Notes: generated from the letters alone by a model not told the origin. DNA of 64,000 nucleotides from Microlunatus antarcticus (GCF_014193425.1 NZ_JACHZG010000001.1:2418001-2482000); one strand, 5' to 3'; shown: positions 27,922-36,655, numbered from the stretch's first letter. Numbers and translations: made by a program.

Positions 27922-30024
27922 TCAGACGGAGACGTCCGCCCGACGCCGGCCGCGGGTGCCGTCCTCCGGGTCGCAGAACGTGCGCCCGTCGGTGAACAGC
28001 ACGCCGTCGGCGAAGCGGGCCTCGACCTGGCCGCCGCCGAACTGCTCGGCGTAGAGGCGTGCGTAGAGGCCGCCCTGGGCGAGGAGCTGGGCGTGGTTGC
28101 CCTGCTCGACCAGCTCGCCGTCCTGGAGGCCGAAGATGACGTCGGCGTTCTGGATGGTCGACAGGCGGTGGGCGATGGCGATGGTCGTCCGGCCCTGGGT
28201 CGCTCGTTCGAGCGCCTCCTGGACCAGCCGCTCGGTCTCGGTGTCGAGCGCCGAGGTCGCCTCGTCGAGGATGAGGACCCGCGGGTCCATGAGGAACACC
28301 CGGGCGATGGCCAGCCGCTGCTTCTCCCCGCCCGAGAGCCGGTAGCCGCGCTCCCCCGTGATCGTCTCGTAGCCCTCCGCGAAGCCCATGATCCGGTCGT
28401 GGATGTTGGCGTTGACCGCCGCCCGGTGGACCTCGTCCTCGCTCGCCCCGGGCCGGGCGTACGCGATGTTGTCGTAGATCGTGCCGTGGAACAGGTACGG
28501 CTCCTGCGTCACCATCCCGACGGTCTCGGCGAGCGAGTCCATGGTCAGGTCGCGGACGTCCACGCCGTCGACGAGCACGGCCCCCTCGGTGACGTCGTAG
28601 AAGCGCGGGACGAGGTAGGTCATCGTCGTCTTGCCCGAGCCCGACGGTCCGACGATCGCGGCGAGCTGGCCGGGCCGGACCTTCAGCGACAGGTGCTTCA
28701 GCGTCCAGCGCTCGGCCGCCGGCACCGCGTCGGCGACGTCGGCGGCGGGCGGGTCGTCGAGCGCGGGGTCGCGCTCCTGCCCGGCCTCGACGGCGCGCAC
28801 CTCCTCGGCGGCGCGGGACGCCGCCGCCTCCCGCTCGCCAGCGAACCGCGGGCCGCGGGCGGTGGACGCGCTGAGCTCGCGGGGCTCCGGGTAGCGGAAC
28901 CACACGTCGGCGAACTCGACCGACCCGCCGGCCGCCCCCGGCGGCAGGGCCCGCGCGTCGGGCCGTTCGACGACGGCGGGCTCGAGGTCGAGGTACTCGA
29001 AGATCCGGCGGAACAGGGCGAGCGAGGTCTGCACGTCGAGGCTGACCCGCATCAGCTGGATGAGCGGCATCTGCAGCCGCGCCTGCAGCGTGGTGAACGC
29101 GATGATCGTGCCCGTCGTCAGCGTCGCCGCCCCGACCGTGACGCGGCCGGTGATGATGAAGCCGGCCGCGAGGTAGATCAGCGCGGGCGTGATCGCGAAG
29201 AACGTCTGCACCAGGGCGAAGAACGCCCGCCCCGTCATGGCCTGCTCGACCTGGAGCCGCGTCTGCCGCGCGTTCTCCTCGCGGTAGCGCTGCACCTCGG
29301 AGTCGGCGCGGTTGAAGACCTTGGCCAGCAGGATGCCCGAGACCGAGAGCGACTCCTCGGTGATCGCGGTCATCTCCGAGAGCGACTCCTGCGTGCGCCG
29401 GGCCAGGCGCTGGCGCCGCCGGCCCACCCGTAGCTGCAGCCAGACGAAGAGCGGCATGAGGACGAGCGTGATGACCGTCAGCTGCCAGCTCAGCAGCACC
29501 ATGGCGATGAACGCCGAGATGACCGTGACGGAGTTCTGCACGATGGTCGTCGCGGTGTCGGTGAGGACGGTCCGCACGGCGCTCACGTCGTTCGCCAGCC
29601 GGGACTGGATCGCCCCGGTCTTGGTCGCGGTGAAGAAGGCGAGCTCCATCTTCTGCAGGTGCGCGAAGAGGTCGCTGCGCAGGTCGGCCATGGCCGAGTT
29701 CCCGATGGTGCTGGTGAGCAGGTTCTGCCCGATGCCGATCAGCGCGGTCGCGACCGGGATGACGCACAGCCCGGCGACGAGCCAGCCGAGCAGGTGGAAG
29801 TCGGCCGGGCTCCCGTCCGTCGGGAAGAGCGCGTCGTCGAAGACGGCCTTGGTCAGGAACGGTGCCGCCACGCCGAGCAGCGCGGCCACGACCACGGCCA
29901 GCACGACCAGGAGCATCTTGCGGCTGTACGGGGCCAGCAGGCGCGCGATCCGCCGCAGCGTCGTCGACGAACCGTCGGCCGCCGCGTCCTGCGCCACGTC
30001 CCGCGGCGGCACCGTCGTGGTCAT
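27922..30024 (-). CDS. ABC exporter, fused permease and ATPase
   Basis: 700-residue half-transporter of the MsbA/LmrA type. Six membrane helices in residues about 35-330, then a nucleotide-binding domain with Walker A GPSGSGKTT at about 458-466, signature LSGGEKQR near 563, Walker B LILDEATSALD near 583 and the H-loop in IAIAHRLS. Odd feature: about 60 Ala/Glu/Arg-rich residues are inserted between the A-loop region (WFRYPEPREL) and TLKHLSLKV, inside the NBD. The ATG at 30024 has TAGGCT 6 nt upstream. No partner half-transporter lies beside it, so a homodimer is likely; cargo unknown. Confidence 0.9.
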   Translation of the reverse strand: MTTTVPPRDVAQDAAADGSSTTLRRIARLLAPYSRKMLLVVLAVVVAALLGVAAPFLTKAVFDDALFPTDGSPADFHLLGWLVAGLCVIPVATALIGIGQNLLTSTIGNSAMADLRSDLFAHLQKMELAFFTATKTGAIQSRLANDVSAVRTVLTDTATTIVQNSVTVISAFIAMVLLSWQLTVITLVLMPLFVWLQLRVGRRRQRLARRTQESLSEMTAITEESLSVSGILLAKVFNRADSEVQRYREENARQTRLQVEQAMTGRAFFALVQTFFAITPALIYLAAGFIITGRVTVGAATLTTGTIIAFTTLQARLQMPLIQLMRVSLDVQTSLALFRRIFEYLDLEPAVVERPDARALPPGAAGGSVEFADVWFRYPEPRELSASTARGPRFAGEREAAASRAAEEVRAVEAGQERDPALDDPPAADVADAVPAAERWTLKHLSLKVRPGQLAAIVGPSGSGKTTMTYLVPRFYDVTEGAVLVDGVDVRDLTMDSLAETVGMVTQEPYLFHGTIYDNIAYARPGASEDEVHRAAVNANIHDRIMGFAEGYETITGERGYRLSGGEKQRLAIARVFLMDPRVLILDEATSALDTETERLVQEALERATQGRTTIAIAHRLSTIQNADVIFGLQDGELVEQGNHAQLLAQGGLYARLYAEQFGGGQVEARFADGVLFTDGRTFCDPEDGTRGRRRADVSV

Positions 30025-30030
30025 GGGCCG

Positions 30031-30036
30031 AGCCTA
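30031..30036 (-). promoter_or_regulatory. Leaderless-type -10 element (TAGGCT) for the ABC exporter
   Basis: Minus-strand TAGGCT, 6 nt, then ATG at 30024, in the 25-nt gap after the racemase gene. It separates exporter transcription from the NCS1-racemase operon. Confidence 0.55.
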
Positions 30037-30049
30037 GGCGAGCACGCGG

Positions 30050-30778
30050 TTACCGGTACTCCTTGGGCAGCGGGGGCGCGTACTCGCTGCGGGTGCTGGT
30101 GCGCAGGCCGAGCTTGACCATCGACTCGACCAGCAGGACACCCGCGCTCACGCCGTCGATCACCGGGACGCCGACCTGCTCGGACACGTCGTGGCAGAAG
30201 TCGGCCATGCCGGCGCAGCCGAGCACCACCGAGTCGGCCTCGTCGTGCTCGACCGCGCGGCGGCAGTAGTCGATGACGAGCTTGCGGGCGTCCGAGGCCG
30301 GGTCGTCCAGCTCGAGCACCGGGACCTCGCAGGCGTAGATGCTGCGGCAGTGGCCCGCGAAGCCGTAGCGCTGCACGAGGTGCTCGGCCTGCCCCATCGT
30401 CCGGGCCAGCGTCGTCACGACGCTGAACGAGCGGCCGAGCATCGTGGCCAGGTGGAACCCCGCCTCCGCGATCCCGACCACCGGGCCCGACGCGATCTCC
30501 CGCGCCGCGTCCAGGCCCGGGTCGCCGAAGCAGGCGATGACGAAGCCGTCGACCCCGTCCGCCTCCGCCGCGGCGATCTCGGCCAGCAAGCCGGGAACGG
30601 CCATCGCCTCGTCGTAGTGGCTCTCGATCGAGGCGGGGCCGTGGGCGTTGGTGATCGAGACGACCTCGGTCGAGACGTCGACCACGCTGCGCGCGGCCTC
30701 GGCGATGCTCGCGGTCATCGACTCCGTGGTGTTCGGGTTGATGACCGCGATCCGCCGCCGTACGCCCGCCGCGGTCAC
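30050..30778 (-). CDS. Hydantoin/allantoin racemase (Asp/Glu racemase superfamily)
   Basis: 242 residues of the HyuE-like family, cofactor-independent racemases with two catalytic cysteines. IAVINPNTTESMT near 10-22, Cys83 in VIACFGDPGLD and Cys188 in VLGCAGMADF are all present. The enzyme would interconvert enantiomers of a 5-substituted hydantoin or allantoin so that a stereospecific hydrolase can use it. It overlaps the upstream NCS1 transporter gene by 4 nt, so uptake and racemisation are coupled. No hydantoinase or allantoinase gene is in the window. Confidence 0.85.
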   Translation of the reverse strand: MTAAGVRRRIAVINPNTTESMTASIAEAARSVVDVSTEVVSITNAHGPASIESHYDEAMAVPGLLAEIAAAEADGVDGFVIACFGDPGLDAAREIASGPVVGIAEAGFHLATMLGRSFSVVTTLARTMGQAEHLVQRYGFAGHCRSIYACEVPVLELDDPASDARKLVIDYCRRAVEHDEADSVVLGCAGMADFCHDVSEQVGVPVIDGVSAGVLLVESMVKLGLRTSTRSEYAPPLPKEYR

Positions 30779-32334
30779 TGGCCGACCCCGGACGTGGCCA
30801 CCTCGAGGTCACGGTCGAGGTGCGCGATGCGCGGGTTGGCCCGCTCGAGGAGCGTGAAGGCGACTAAGCCGAGCCCGCAGCCGACGAACCAGCTGAAGTC
30901 GCCGGCGTGCGACAGGATCGCGCTGGACGAGTCGGCCCAGACCACGCCCCCGACCAGCACGAGGACGATGGCCGGGACACCACCGATCAGGACCGAGGCG
31001 ACCGCGTTCGGGTTGTAGCCGTTGCGGAACCAGTAGCGCTTCGTCGTGTCCATCGAGTACATGTCGTCGACCCAGACCCGCTGCTTGCTGACCACGTAGT
31101 AGCCCGAGATCAGGATGCCGAAGAGCGGGCCGATCAGCGCCCCGAGGATGCCGAGGGTGAAGAGGATGCCCTCGTCGGAGTTGTACCAGTTCCACGGGGT
31201 CAGGAGCACGGAGCCGACGGCGGCGATCATGCCGCCCATCCGCCAGCTGATCCGCTTCGGGTTGACGTTGGAGAAGTCGAACGCCGGGGAGATGAAGTTC
31301 GCGACGATGTTGATGCCGACGGTGGCGATGACGAAGGTGAGGCCGCCGAGCAGGATGGCGAAGGCCGAGTCGATGCGCTGCACGGTCTCGATCGGGTCCG
31401 TGATCATCTCGCCGAAGACCGGGACCGTGGCCGAGGCGGTGACGACGGTGAGGATCGAGAAGAACAGGAAGTTCAGCGGCAGCCCGAGCCAGTTGCCCTT
31501 GCGCACCGCCTTGAACGACCGGGCGTAGCGGGAGAAGTCGCCGAAGTTCAGCATCGGGCCCGAGAAGTACGAGACCACCGCCGCGGTCGCCGCGATCATC
31601 ACCGGGATCGACGCCGCAAGGCTCAGCCGGTCGGAGGACAGGTTGAGGCTGATGTTCCCGATGCCGGCCTTGCTCACCAGGTAGACGCAGAGGGCGATCA
31701 TGACCACGTACACGGCGGGCCCGGCGAAGTCGATGAACTTCTTGATCGCCTCCATGCCGCGCCAGAACACGGCGGCCTGGGCGACCCACAGGATCGCGTA
31801 GCAGAGGTAGCCGAGCGGCGAGAGCCCGAGGAACGTCGTCCCGTTCAGCGCCGCCGAGAAGCCGGGCGCGAACTTGAGGAAGATGATCATCAGCGACGTC
31901 GCCGCCAGGTAGGTCTGCACCCCGTACCAGGCGATGGCGATGCAGCCGCGGATGATGGCCGGGATGTTCGCGCCCCGGACGCCGAAGACCGCCCGGTTGA
32001 TCACCGGGTAGGGCACGCCGGTGATCTGGCTGGGCTTGGCGACCAGGTTGCAGAAGACCATGACGATCCCGATGCCGACCACCAGCGCGACGAGCACCTG
32101 CCAGGCGGCGATGCCGAGGCTGAAGAGCGCGCCCGCGGTGACGTAGCCGCCGACGCTGTGCACGTCGGACATCCAGAACGCGAAGATGTTGTACGAGGAC
32201 CAGGTCTGCTTCTTCAGCGGCGCGAGGTCCGTGTTCGCGAGCCGGTCGTCGTACTCCGGCTTGACCAGGCCGTCGCCACCGGGGTGACCGGCGGACTCCA
32301 GGACGTCGTGGTGCGCAGGTGCGGTGTCGGTCAT
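30775..32334 (-). CDS. NCS1 family nucleobase/hydantoin:cation symporter
   Basis: 519 residues with about 12 membrane helices of the Mhp1/LeuT fold. N-terminal LKKQTWSSYNIFAFWMSDVHSVGGYVTAGALFSLG is the NCS1 signature; GANIPAIIRGCIAIAWYGVQT follows near 130-150. Members import allantoin, hydantoins, uracil or cytosine with Na+ or H+. The racemase in the same operon favours hydantoin or allantoin. The promoter carries an exact GTAAC-n6-GAAAC GlnR-type site, which fits a nitrogen-source importer. ATG at 32334 with GGGAGCCCC upstream. Confidence 0.9.
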   Translation of the reverse strand: MTDTAPAHHDVLESAGHPGGDGLVKPEYDDRLANTDLAPLKKQTWSSYNIFAFWMSDVHSVGGYVTAGALFSLGIAAWQVLVALVVGIGIVMVFCNLVAKPSQITGVPYPVINRAVFGVRGANIPAIIRGCIAIAWYGVQTYLAATSLMIIFLKFAPGFSAALNGTTFLGLSPLGYLCYAILWVAQAAVFWRGMEAIKKFIDFAGPAVYVVMIALCVYLVSKAGIGNISLNLSSDRLSLAASIPVMIAATAAVVSYFSGPMLNFGDFSRYARSFKAVRKGNWLGLPLNFLFFSILTVVTASATVPVFGEMITDPIETVQRIDSAFAILLGGLTFVIATVGINIVANFISPAFDFSNVNPKRISWRMGGMIAAVGSVLLTPWNWYNSDEGILFTLGILGALIGPLFGILISGYYVVSKQRVWVDDMYSMDTTKRYWFRNGYNPNAVASVLIGGVPAIVLVLVGGVVWADSSSAILSHAGDFSWFVGCGLGLVAFTLLERANPRIAHLDRDLEVATSGVGQ

Positions 32335-32370
32335 GAGGGGCTCCCGAGGGCAAGAGGTGGCGTGCTCGCC

Positions 32371-32376
32371 ACGCTA
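32371..32376 (-). promoter_or_regulatory. -10 element (TAGCGT) for the NCS1-racemase operon
   Basis: Minus-strand TAGCGT 36 nt before the NCS1 ATG. The GlnR-like box at 32398-32413 begins 21 nt upstream of it, i.e. centred about 40 bases from the expected transcript start, a normal position for an activator. Confidence 0.5.
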
Positions 32377-32397
32377 GGGACGCCGAGAGCCGCGCTG

Positions 32398-32413
32398 GTT
32401 TCGTCGCGGTTAC
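32398..32413 (-). promoter_or_regulatory. Putative GlnR binding site (GTAAC-n6-GAAAC)
   Basis: On the minus strand the sequence reads GTAAC, six bases, GAAAC. This equals the actinobacterial GlnR consensus half (gTnAc-n6-GaAAc). It lies upstream of the NCS1 -10 element. It would make the importer and racemase part of the nitrogen-limitation regulon. The sequence match is seen; GlnR binding is inference, and glnR itself is not in the window. Confidence 0.6.
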
Positions 32414-32563
32414 GAATGAATGCGCTCGTATGTCGGCACCCGCGACCACGTCCTGCTTCGATCGGACCGCCTCCGGCGTGGACCGCTCCGAATCGAGATG
32501 AACGCGGCGGCTCCGGTCGGCGTAGGGATAGCGACCGGGGGAACGCGGAAGGAGCAGGGTTGC

Positions 32564-33094
32564 GTGGCGCACACCGAGGACCTGTCCGACGACGTCGGCC
32601 TGCGGGCCGCGTACGCCGCCCACGGCTCGGAGCTCTACCGCTTCGTCCTGCGGGGTCTCGGTGACCCCGGCCTGGCGCAGGACGCCGTGCAGGAGACGTT
32701 CCTGCGGGCGTGGCAGGCGGCGCACCGCTACGACCCGGCCCTCGCCAGCGTGCGGGTCTGGCTCTTCGCCATCGCCCGCAACGTCATGCTCGACGTCCAC
32801 CGCCGCCGCAGCCGTCCGTCGTGGGCCCACGCGATGGAGCAGGGCGGGCTGGAGGCCAGGCTGGACCCCGTGGACGACCCGACCGAGCACGTCCTGGCCC
32901 GCGCCGTCGTCGGCACGGCGCTGCGCGAGCTCAGCCCCGAGCACCGGGAGGTGATCGTGGAGACCTACCTGCGGGGGCGCTCGTACGACGAGCTGGCCGC
33001 AGAATCGGGCGTGCCGGCCGGCACGCTCCGCAGCCGGATGTTCTACGCCCTCAAGGCCCTGCGCACGACGATGACGAGGATGGGGGTGGAGTGA
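32564..33094 (+). CDS. ECF RNA polymerase sigma factor
   Basis: 176-residue sigma-70 family protein with region 2 (LYRFVLRGLGDPGLAQDAVQETFLRAW near 24-50, then VRVWLFAIARNVMLDVHRRR) and region 4 (LSPEHREVIVETYLRGRSYDELAAESGVPAGTLRSRMFYALKALR near 125-170). GTG at 32564 is chosen because GGAAGGAG lies 9 nt before it; an ATG 66 nt upstream lacks such a site. The next gene encodes a zinc-finger anti-sigma factor and overlaps by 1 nt. The order resembles SigK/RskA-like systems. Regulon unknown. Confidence 0.9.
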   Translation: MAHTEDLSDDVGLRAAYAAHGSELYRFVLRGLGDPGLAQDAVQETFLRAWQAAHRYDPALASVRVWLFAIARNVMLDVHRRRSRPSWAHAMEQGGLEARLDPVDDPTEHVLARAVVGTALRELSPEHREVIVETYLRGRSYDELAAESGVPAGTLRSRMFYALKALRTTMTRMGVE

Positions 33095-33762
33095 TGGGAC
33101 CCGATCAGCACCGGCAGGAGCGCGAGCTGCTGGGTGCGTACGCGCTGGGCCAGCTCGACGCGGCCGACCGGGCCCGGGTGCAGGAGCACCTGGCCGGGTG
33201 CGCGGACTGCCGCGCCGAGCTGGCGTCGCTGGACACGGTCGCCGCCGCTCTGCGCGGCCTCGACCCGGACACGCTGGCTCCCCTCGACGCCGCGCCGCCC
33301 GCCGGGCTGGCCGACGACATCTTCGCGACGGTCGGGGCGCGCCGCCGGGCCGCGGCGCGACGTTCCCGGGTGCGGCGCGTCCTGGCCGGGGGGCTCGTCG
33401 CCGCCGGCCTCGTCGGGGCCTTCGCGCTGGGCGGGCGCACGCTCGGGACGCCCGACGCGCCGCCCGTCGTCGCCGTCAGCCTGCGGGTGCTGCCGGCCGC
33501 GGTCGAGGCGCAGGCGGGCCTCGTGCGCCACACCTGGGGCACCGAGCTCGACCTCCAGGCGAGCGGGCTCGCGGACGGCGGGACCTACACCGTCGTGTTC
33601 CTCACGCGGGACGGCACCCGGGTGCCCGCGGGCAGCTTCCTCGGCACCGGGTCCCAGCCCCTGCACTGCTCGGTGAACGCGGCGGTGAGCCTCGACGCGA
33701 CGGCCGAGGTCCAGGTCACCGACGACCGGGGCGCGCTGGTGATGGACGCGTCCGTCGGCTGA
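33094..33762 (+). CDS. Zinc-finger anti-sigma factor, RskA-like
   Basis: 222 residues. Cytoplasmic N-terminus with the ZAS zinc motif H32-x3-C36-x2-C39 (EHLAGCADC), one membrane helix at about 97-114, and an extracytoplasmic C-terminal domain of the RskA type (SLRVLPAAVEAQAGL... AGSFLGTGSQPLHCSVNAAVSL). It should hold the ECF sigma factor at the membrane until proteolysis. ATG at 33094 shares one base with the sigma stop (TGATG). Confidence 0.87.
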   Translation: MGPDQHRQERELLGAYALGQLDAADRARVQEHLAGCADCRAELASLDTVAAALRGLDPDTLAPLDAAPPAGLADDIFATVGARRRAAARRSRVRRVLAGGLVAAGLVGAFALGGRTLGTPDAPPVVAVSLRVLPAAVEAQAGLVRHTWGTELDLQASGLADGGTYTVVFLTRDGTRVPAGSFLGTGSQPLHCSVNAAVSLDATAEVQVTDDRGALVMDASVG

Positions 33763-33765
33763 GCC

Positions 33766-33808
33766 CGTCCGGCTGGCCCGGCCGTGCGGGTCCGGGCCAG
33801 CCGGGACG
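33766..33808. terminator. Bidirectional terminator between convergent genes
   Basis: CCGGCTGGCCCGG (33769-33781) pairs exactly with 33792-33804 across a 10-nt loop; CGT/ACG extend the stem. It fills the 51-nt gap between the anti-sigma gene and the converging DUF1697 gene. Confidence 0.75.
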
Positions 33809-33813
33809 AGGAC

Positions 33814-34350
33814 TCAGCCCGCTCTGGTCCGGATCTTGGCGACGACCCGGGTGACCGTGCCCAACGTCCGGGTCGTGGCGCTCACGCCGACGGTCCGGAT
33901 GAAGCCCGTCGCCAGCCGGCTGCCGGCGATGCCGTCGCCGTAGAGCACCCACACCTCGCGGTCCGCGACGACGAACGGCTCCGCGTCGGTGGCGACCGCT
34001 GCGATCCGCCCCTCCAGCCCGTAGGGCGCCGGACCGGTCAGGAACGCGACCGTCACCCGGCTCGGGGACCCCTCCGGGAACGGGTTCTCCCCGAGCAGGG
34101 CCGCCAGCTCGTCCGCCGACCGGACGGTGACGTCGATCCGCGTCCCGTACTCCCGCTCGAGCGCGTCGGCGACCTCGCGCTCCACGGTCGCCGCCGCCCT
34201 CGGCGTGGTCAGCACGAGGTTCCCGCTGTTCACCCAGGTCCACACGTCGTCGTACCCCAGGCCCCGAGCCAGCTCGGCCAACCGCGGCATGGCCACCGCC
34301 CGGTGCGGACCCAGGTTCACCCCGCGGAGGAGGGCGACGTACGTGGTCAC
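33814..34350 (-). CDS. DUF1697 family protein
   Basis: 178 residues. The N-terminal MTTYVALLRGVNLGPHRAVAMPRLAELARGLGYDDVWTWVNSGN pattern (residues 1-44) is the DUF1697 hallmark. The fold is known but no biochemical role is agreed. Monocistronic, convergent with the anti-sigma gene. GTG start at 34350. Confidence 0.9.
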   Translation of the reverse strand: MTTYVALLRGVNLGPHRAVAMPRLAELARGLGYDDVWTWVNSGNLVLTTPRAAATVEREVADALEREYGTRIDVTVRSADELAALLGENPFPEGSPSRVTVAFLTGPAPYGLEGRIAAVATDAEPFVVADREVWVLYGDGIAGSRLATGFIRTVGVSATTRTLGTVTRVVAKIRTRAG

Positions 34351-34390
34351 GCGCTCATCCTGCCCGTTCCCGCTCTCCGGCCCCCGCCAC

Positions 34391-34396
34391 TAGCCT
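34391..34396 (+). promoter_or_regulatory. Leaderless-type -10 element (TAGCCT)
   Basis: TAGCCT, 6-nt spacer, then GTG at 34403. This supports the GTG rather than the ATG three codons later as the start of the next gene. Confidence 0.55.
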
Positions 34397-34402
34397 CGGC
34401 GG

Positions 34403-35248
34403 GTGCAGACGATGGAGCGGGCGGACTGGGAGCCCCGGGCCGCCGCGCACGCGGCCCGGGTCGACGCCCTCGTCGCCCCTCACATGGCCCGCCGCGCCAG
34501 CGGGGTCGCTCACCCCGTCCACGACTTCCTGTTCACCTACTACTCCCAGCGCCCGGGTCAGCTGCGCCGCTGGCACCCGGGGTGGGGCACCCGCCTGCTC
34601 GACGCGGCGGACCACGACCGGCTCAAGGGGTACGCCGACGGCACGGTCACGCACGACCACGTCGCCGCGCAGCGCCCGCTCGTGGAGTCGGTGCACCGAC
34701 TGCTCTCCGCGACGGCGTCCCGGCCCGCGCACCTGGGCTGCTTCGGGATGCACGAGTGGGCGATGGTCTACCGGCTCGGGCCGGACGACACCCGGCACGC
34801 CGCCTGGCCGCTGCGGCTCGGGCCCGCGGGCACCGACACGGTCGTGGAGTCGCACCGGATCACCTGCTCGCACTTCGACGCGTACCGCTTCTTCACGCCT
34901 CCGGCGCGCGGGCTCAACGTGCTGCGCCCCACCGCGGGCGACCGGGCCGAGCACGAGCAGCCGGGCTGCCTGCACGCCGGGATGGACCTCTACAAGCACG
35001 CCTTCCGGCTGACCCCGATGATCGCCAGCGAGCTGGTCGCCGACTGCTTCGAGCTCGCCCGCGACATCCGCCTGGTCGACATGCGCGCGGCACCGTACGA
35101 CCTCACGTCCCTCGGGGTCGAGCCGCTGGCGGTGGAGACGGCGACGGGCAAGGCGGAGTACGCCGCCGCTCAGCGCGGGTTCGCCGAGCGGGGCGCCCCG
35201 CTGCGGGCGCGGCTGGTCGAGGCGTGCGAGCGGCTGCTCGCGGTCTGA
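34403..35248 (+). CDS. Conserved actinobacterial protein often labelled 3-methyladenine DNA glycosylase
   Basis: 281 residues, cytoplasmic, with no membrane segment. Conserved blocks: HPVHDFLFTYYSQRPGQLRRWHPG near 38-61, SRPAHLGCFGMHEWAMVYR near 107-125, SHRITCSHFDAYRFFTP and EQPGCLHAGMDLYK. Homologues of the same length in Streptomyces carry the glycosylase label. I see no helix-hairpin-helix or AlkA/TagI/AAG motif that would justify it, so the enzymatic name is doubtful. Many conserved His, Cys and Asp residues suggest metal binding. Convergent with narK, 27 nt apart. Confidence 0.7.
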   Translation: MQTMERADWEPRAAAHAARVDALVAPHMARRASGVAHPVHDFLFTYYSQRPGQLRRWHPGWGTRLLDAADHDRLKGYADGTVTHDHVAAQRPLVESVHRLLSATASRPAHLGCFGMHEWAMVYRLGPDDTRHAAWPLRLGPAGTDTVVESHRITCSHFDAYRFFTPPARGLNVLRPTAGDRAEHEQPGCLHAGMDLYKHAFRLTPMIASELVADCFELARDIRLVDMRAAPYDLTSLGVEPLAVETATGKAEYAAAQRGFAERGAPLRARLVEACERLLAV

Positions 35249-35275
35249 CCTGCGCGGTGCGGGTCGAGGCCGGCC

Positions 35276-36655
35276 TCAGACGCCCACGAGCCGGCCGGGG
35301 CGGTTGCGGATGAACACGGCCCAGGTCACGACGACGCAGATCGCGTAGAAGGCGATGAACGTGACGTACGCACCGTCGCCGTTCTTGAGGGTGAGGAACG
35401 ACTGGCGGAAGGCGAGGTTCACCAGCACACCCCCGAAGGCGCCGATCGCGCCGGCGAGCCCGATGAGGGCTCCGGAACGGCGCCGGGCCTGCGTGTCCGC
35501 GGCCTCGCGGCTCGTGCCGTCGGCCACGGCGGTGTCGGCCTTGGCGTGGAAGATCGCGGGGATCATCTTGTAGACCGAGCCGTTGCCGATCCCGCTGAAG
35601 ACGAAGAGGATCACGAAGCCGGTGATGAAGACCGGCAGCGAGTTCGCGCGCGACGCGAGCAGCACGATCACGGCACCGACGGCCATGATCACGAAGTTGA
35701 CGCAGCTGACGCGCGACCCCTGGTAGCGGTCGGCGAGGCGGCCGCCGATCGGGCGGACGAGCGAGCCGAGCAGCGGACCCAGGAACGTCAGCGCCGCCGC
35801 CTTGACCGGCACCGGGAACTGCTCCGGGAACTGCACGAGCAGGACCTGACCGAAGGCGAAGCCGAAGCCGATGAACGAGCCGAACGTGCCGATGTAGAGC
35901 AGCGCGACGATCCAGGTCTCGCGGTGGCGCGTGACCTCGCGGATCGCGCCCTTCGCGTTCGAGTTCTGCGTCAGGTTGTCCATGGTCAGCGCCGCGCCGA
36001 GCGCGGCCAGCACGATCAGCGGGATGTAGACGGCGACCAGCACCCGCGGGTGCGTCACCCCGACGGTGGCCAGCACGAGCAGGCCGACGAGCTGGACGAC
36101 CGGGACGCCGAGGTTGCCGCCGCCCGCGTTGATGCCGAGGGCCCAGCCCTTCAGCCGGGAGGGGTAGTACGCGTTGATGTTCGTCATCGACGAGGCGAAG
36201 TTGCCGCCGCCGACGCCGGCGAGGAGCGAGACCAGGAGCAGGGTGCCGAACGAGACCCCGGGCTTCAGCACGATCGCGATGGCGATCGTCGGGATCAGCA
36301 GCATCAGCGCGGCGACGATCGTCCAGTTCCGCCCGCCGAACGTGCCGACCGCGAACGTGTACGGGATCCGCAGCGCGGCCCCCACGAGCGTGGGCAGCGC
36401 GGTGAGGAGGAACTTCTGCGCCGGGTCGAAGCCGTAGGCCGGCCCCAGGAACAGCACGAGCACCGACCACAGGCTCCAGACCGAGAAGCCGATGTGCTCG
36501 CTGATCACCGAGAAGATCAGGTTGCGCTTCGCGACCCGCTGGCCGGTGGACGCCCAGAAGGCCTCGTCCTCGGGGCGCCAGTCGTCGATCCAGCGGCCGC
36601 CGAGCTGCTTCTGCGCCGCGCTGCTGAGGTGGGTGGTGGAGAGGTCGGTCGACAT
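35276..36655 (-). CDS. narK: NarK-type nitrate/nitrite transporter (MFS)
   Basis: 459 residues, about 12 membrane helices. The nitrate signature GVGGGNFASSMTNINAYYPSRLKGWALGINAGGGNLGV near 146-183 is diagnostic for the NarK/NasA branch of the major facilitator superfamily. Last gene of the nitrate reductase-nirB-nirD-narK series on the minus strand, starting 49 nt after nirD. Role: import of nitrate for assimilation, or exchange with nitrite. Confidence 0.95.
   Translation of the reverse strand: MSTDLSTTHLSSAAQKQLGGRWIDDWRPEDEAFWASTGQRVAKRNLIFSVISEHIGFSVWSLWSVLVLFLGPAYGFDPAQKFLLTALPTLVGAALRIPYTFAVGTFGGRNWTIVAALMLLIPTIAIAIVLKPGVSFGTLLLVSLLAGVGGGNFASSMTNINAYYPSRLKGWALGINAGGGNLGVPVVQLVGLLVLATVGVTHPRVLVAVYIPLIVLAALGAALTMDNLTQNSNAKGAIREVTRHRETWIVALLYIGTFGSFIGFGFAFGQVLLVQFPEQFPVPVKAAALTFLGPLLGSLVRPIGGRLADRYQGSRVSCVNFVIMAVGAVIVLLASRANSLPVFITGFVILFVFSGIGNGSVYKMIPAIFHAKADTAVADGTSREAADTQARRRSGALIGLAGAIGAFGGVLVNLAFRQSFLTLKNGDGAYVTFIAFYAICVVVTWAVFIRNRPGRLVGV

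Noticed and set aside
26027-29767. A single 1246-codon frame joining the peptidase to an upstream segment across the ABC exporter.
   Set aside because: The upstream part is out of frame with the real exporter and is compositionally random. The peptidase has a signal peptide starting at 27724.
34403-35248. Accepting the 3-methyladenine DNA glycosylase label at face value.
   Set aside because: No glycosylase motif is visible; the name appears to be inherited annotation, so it is reported as a conserved protein with a doubtful label.
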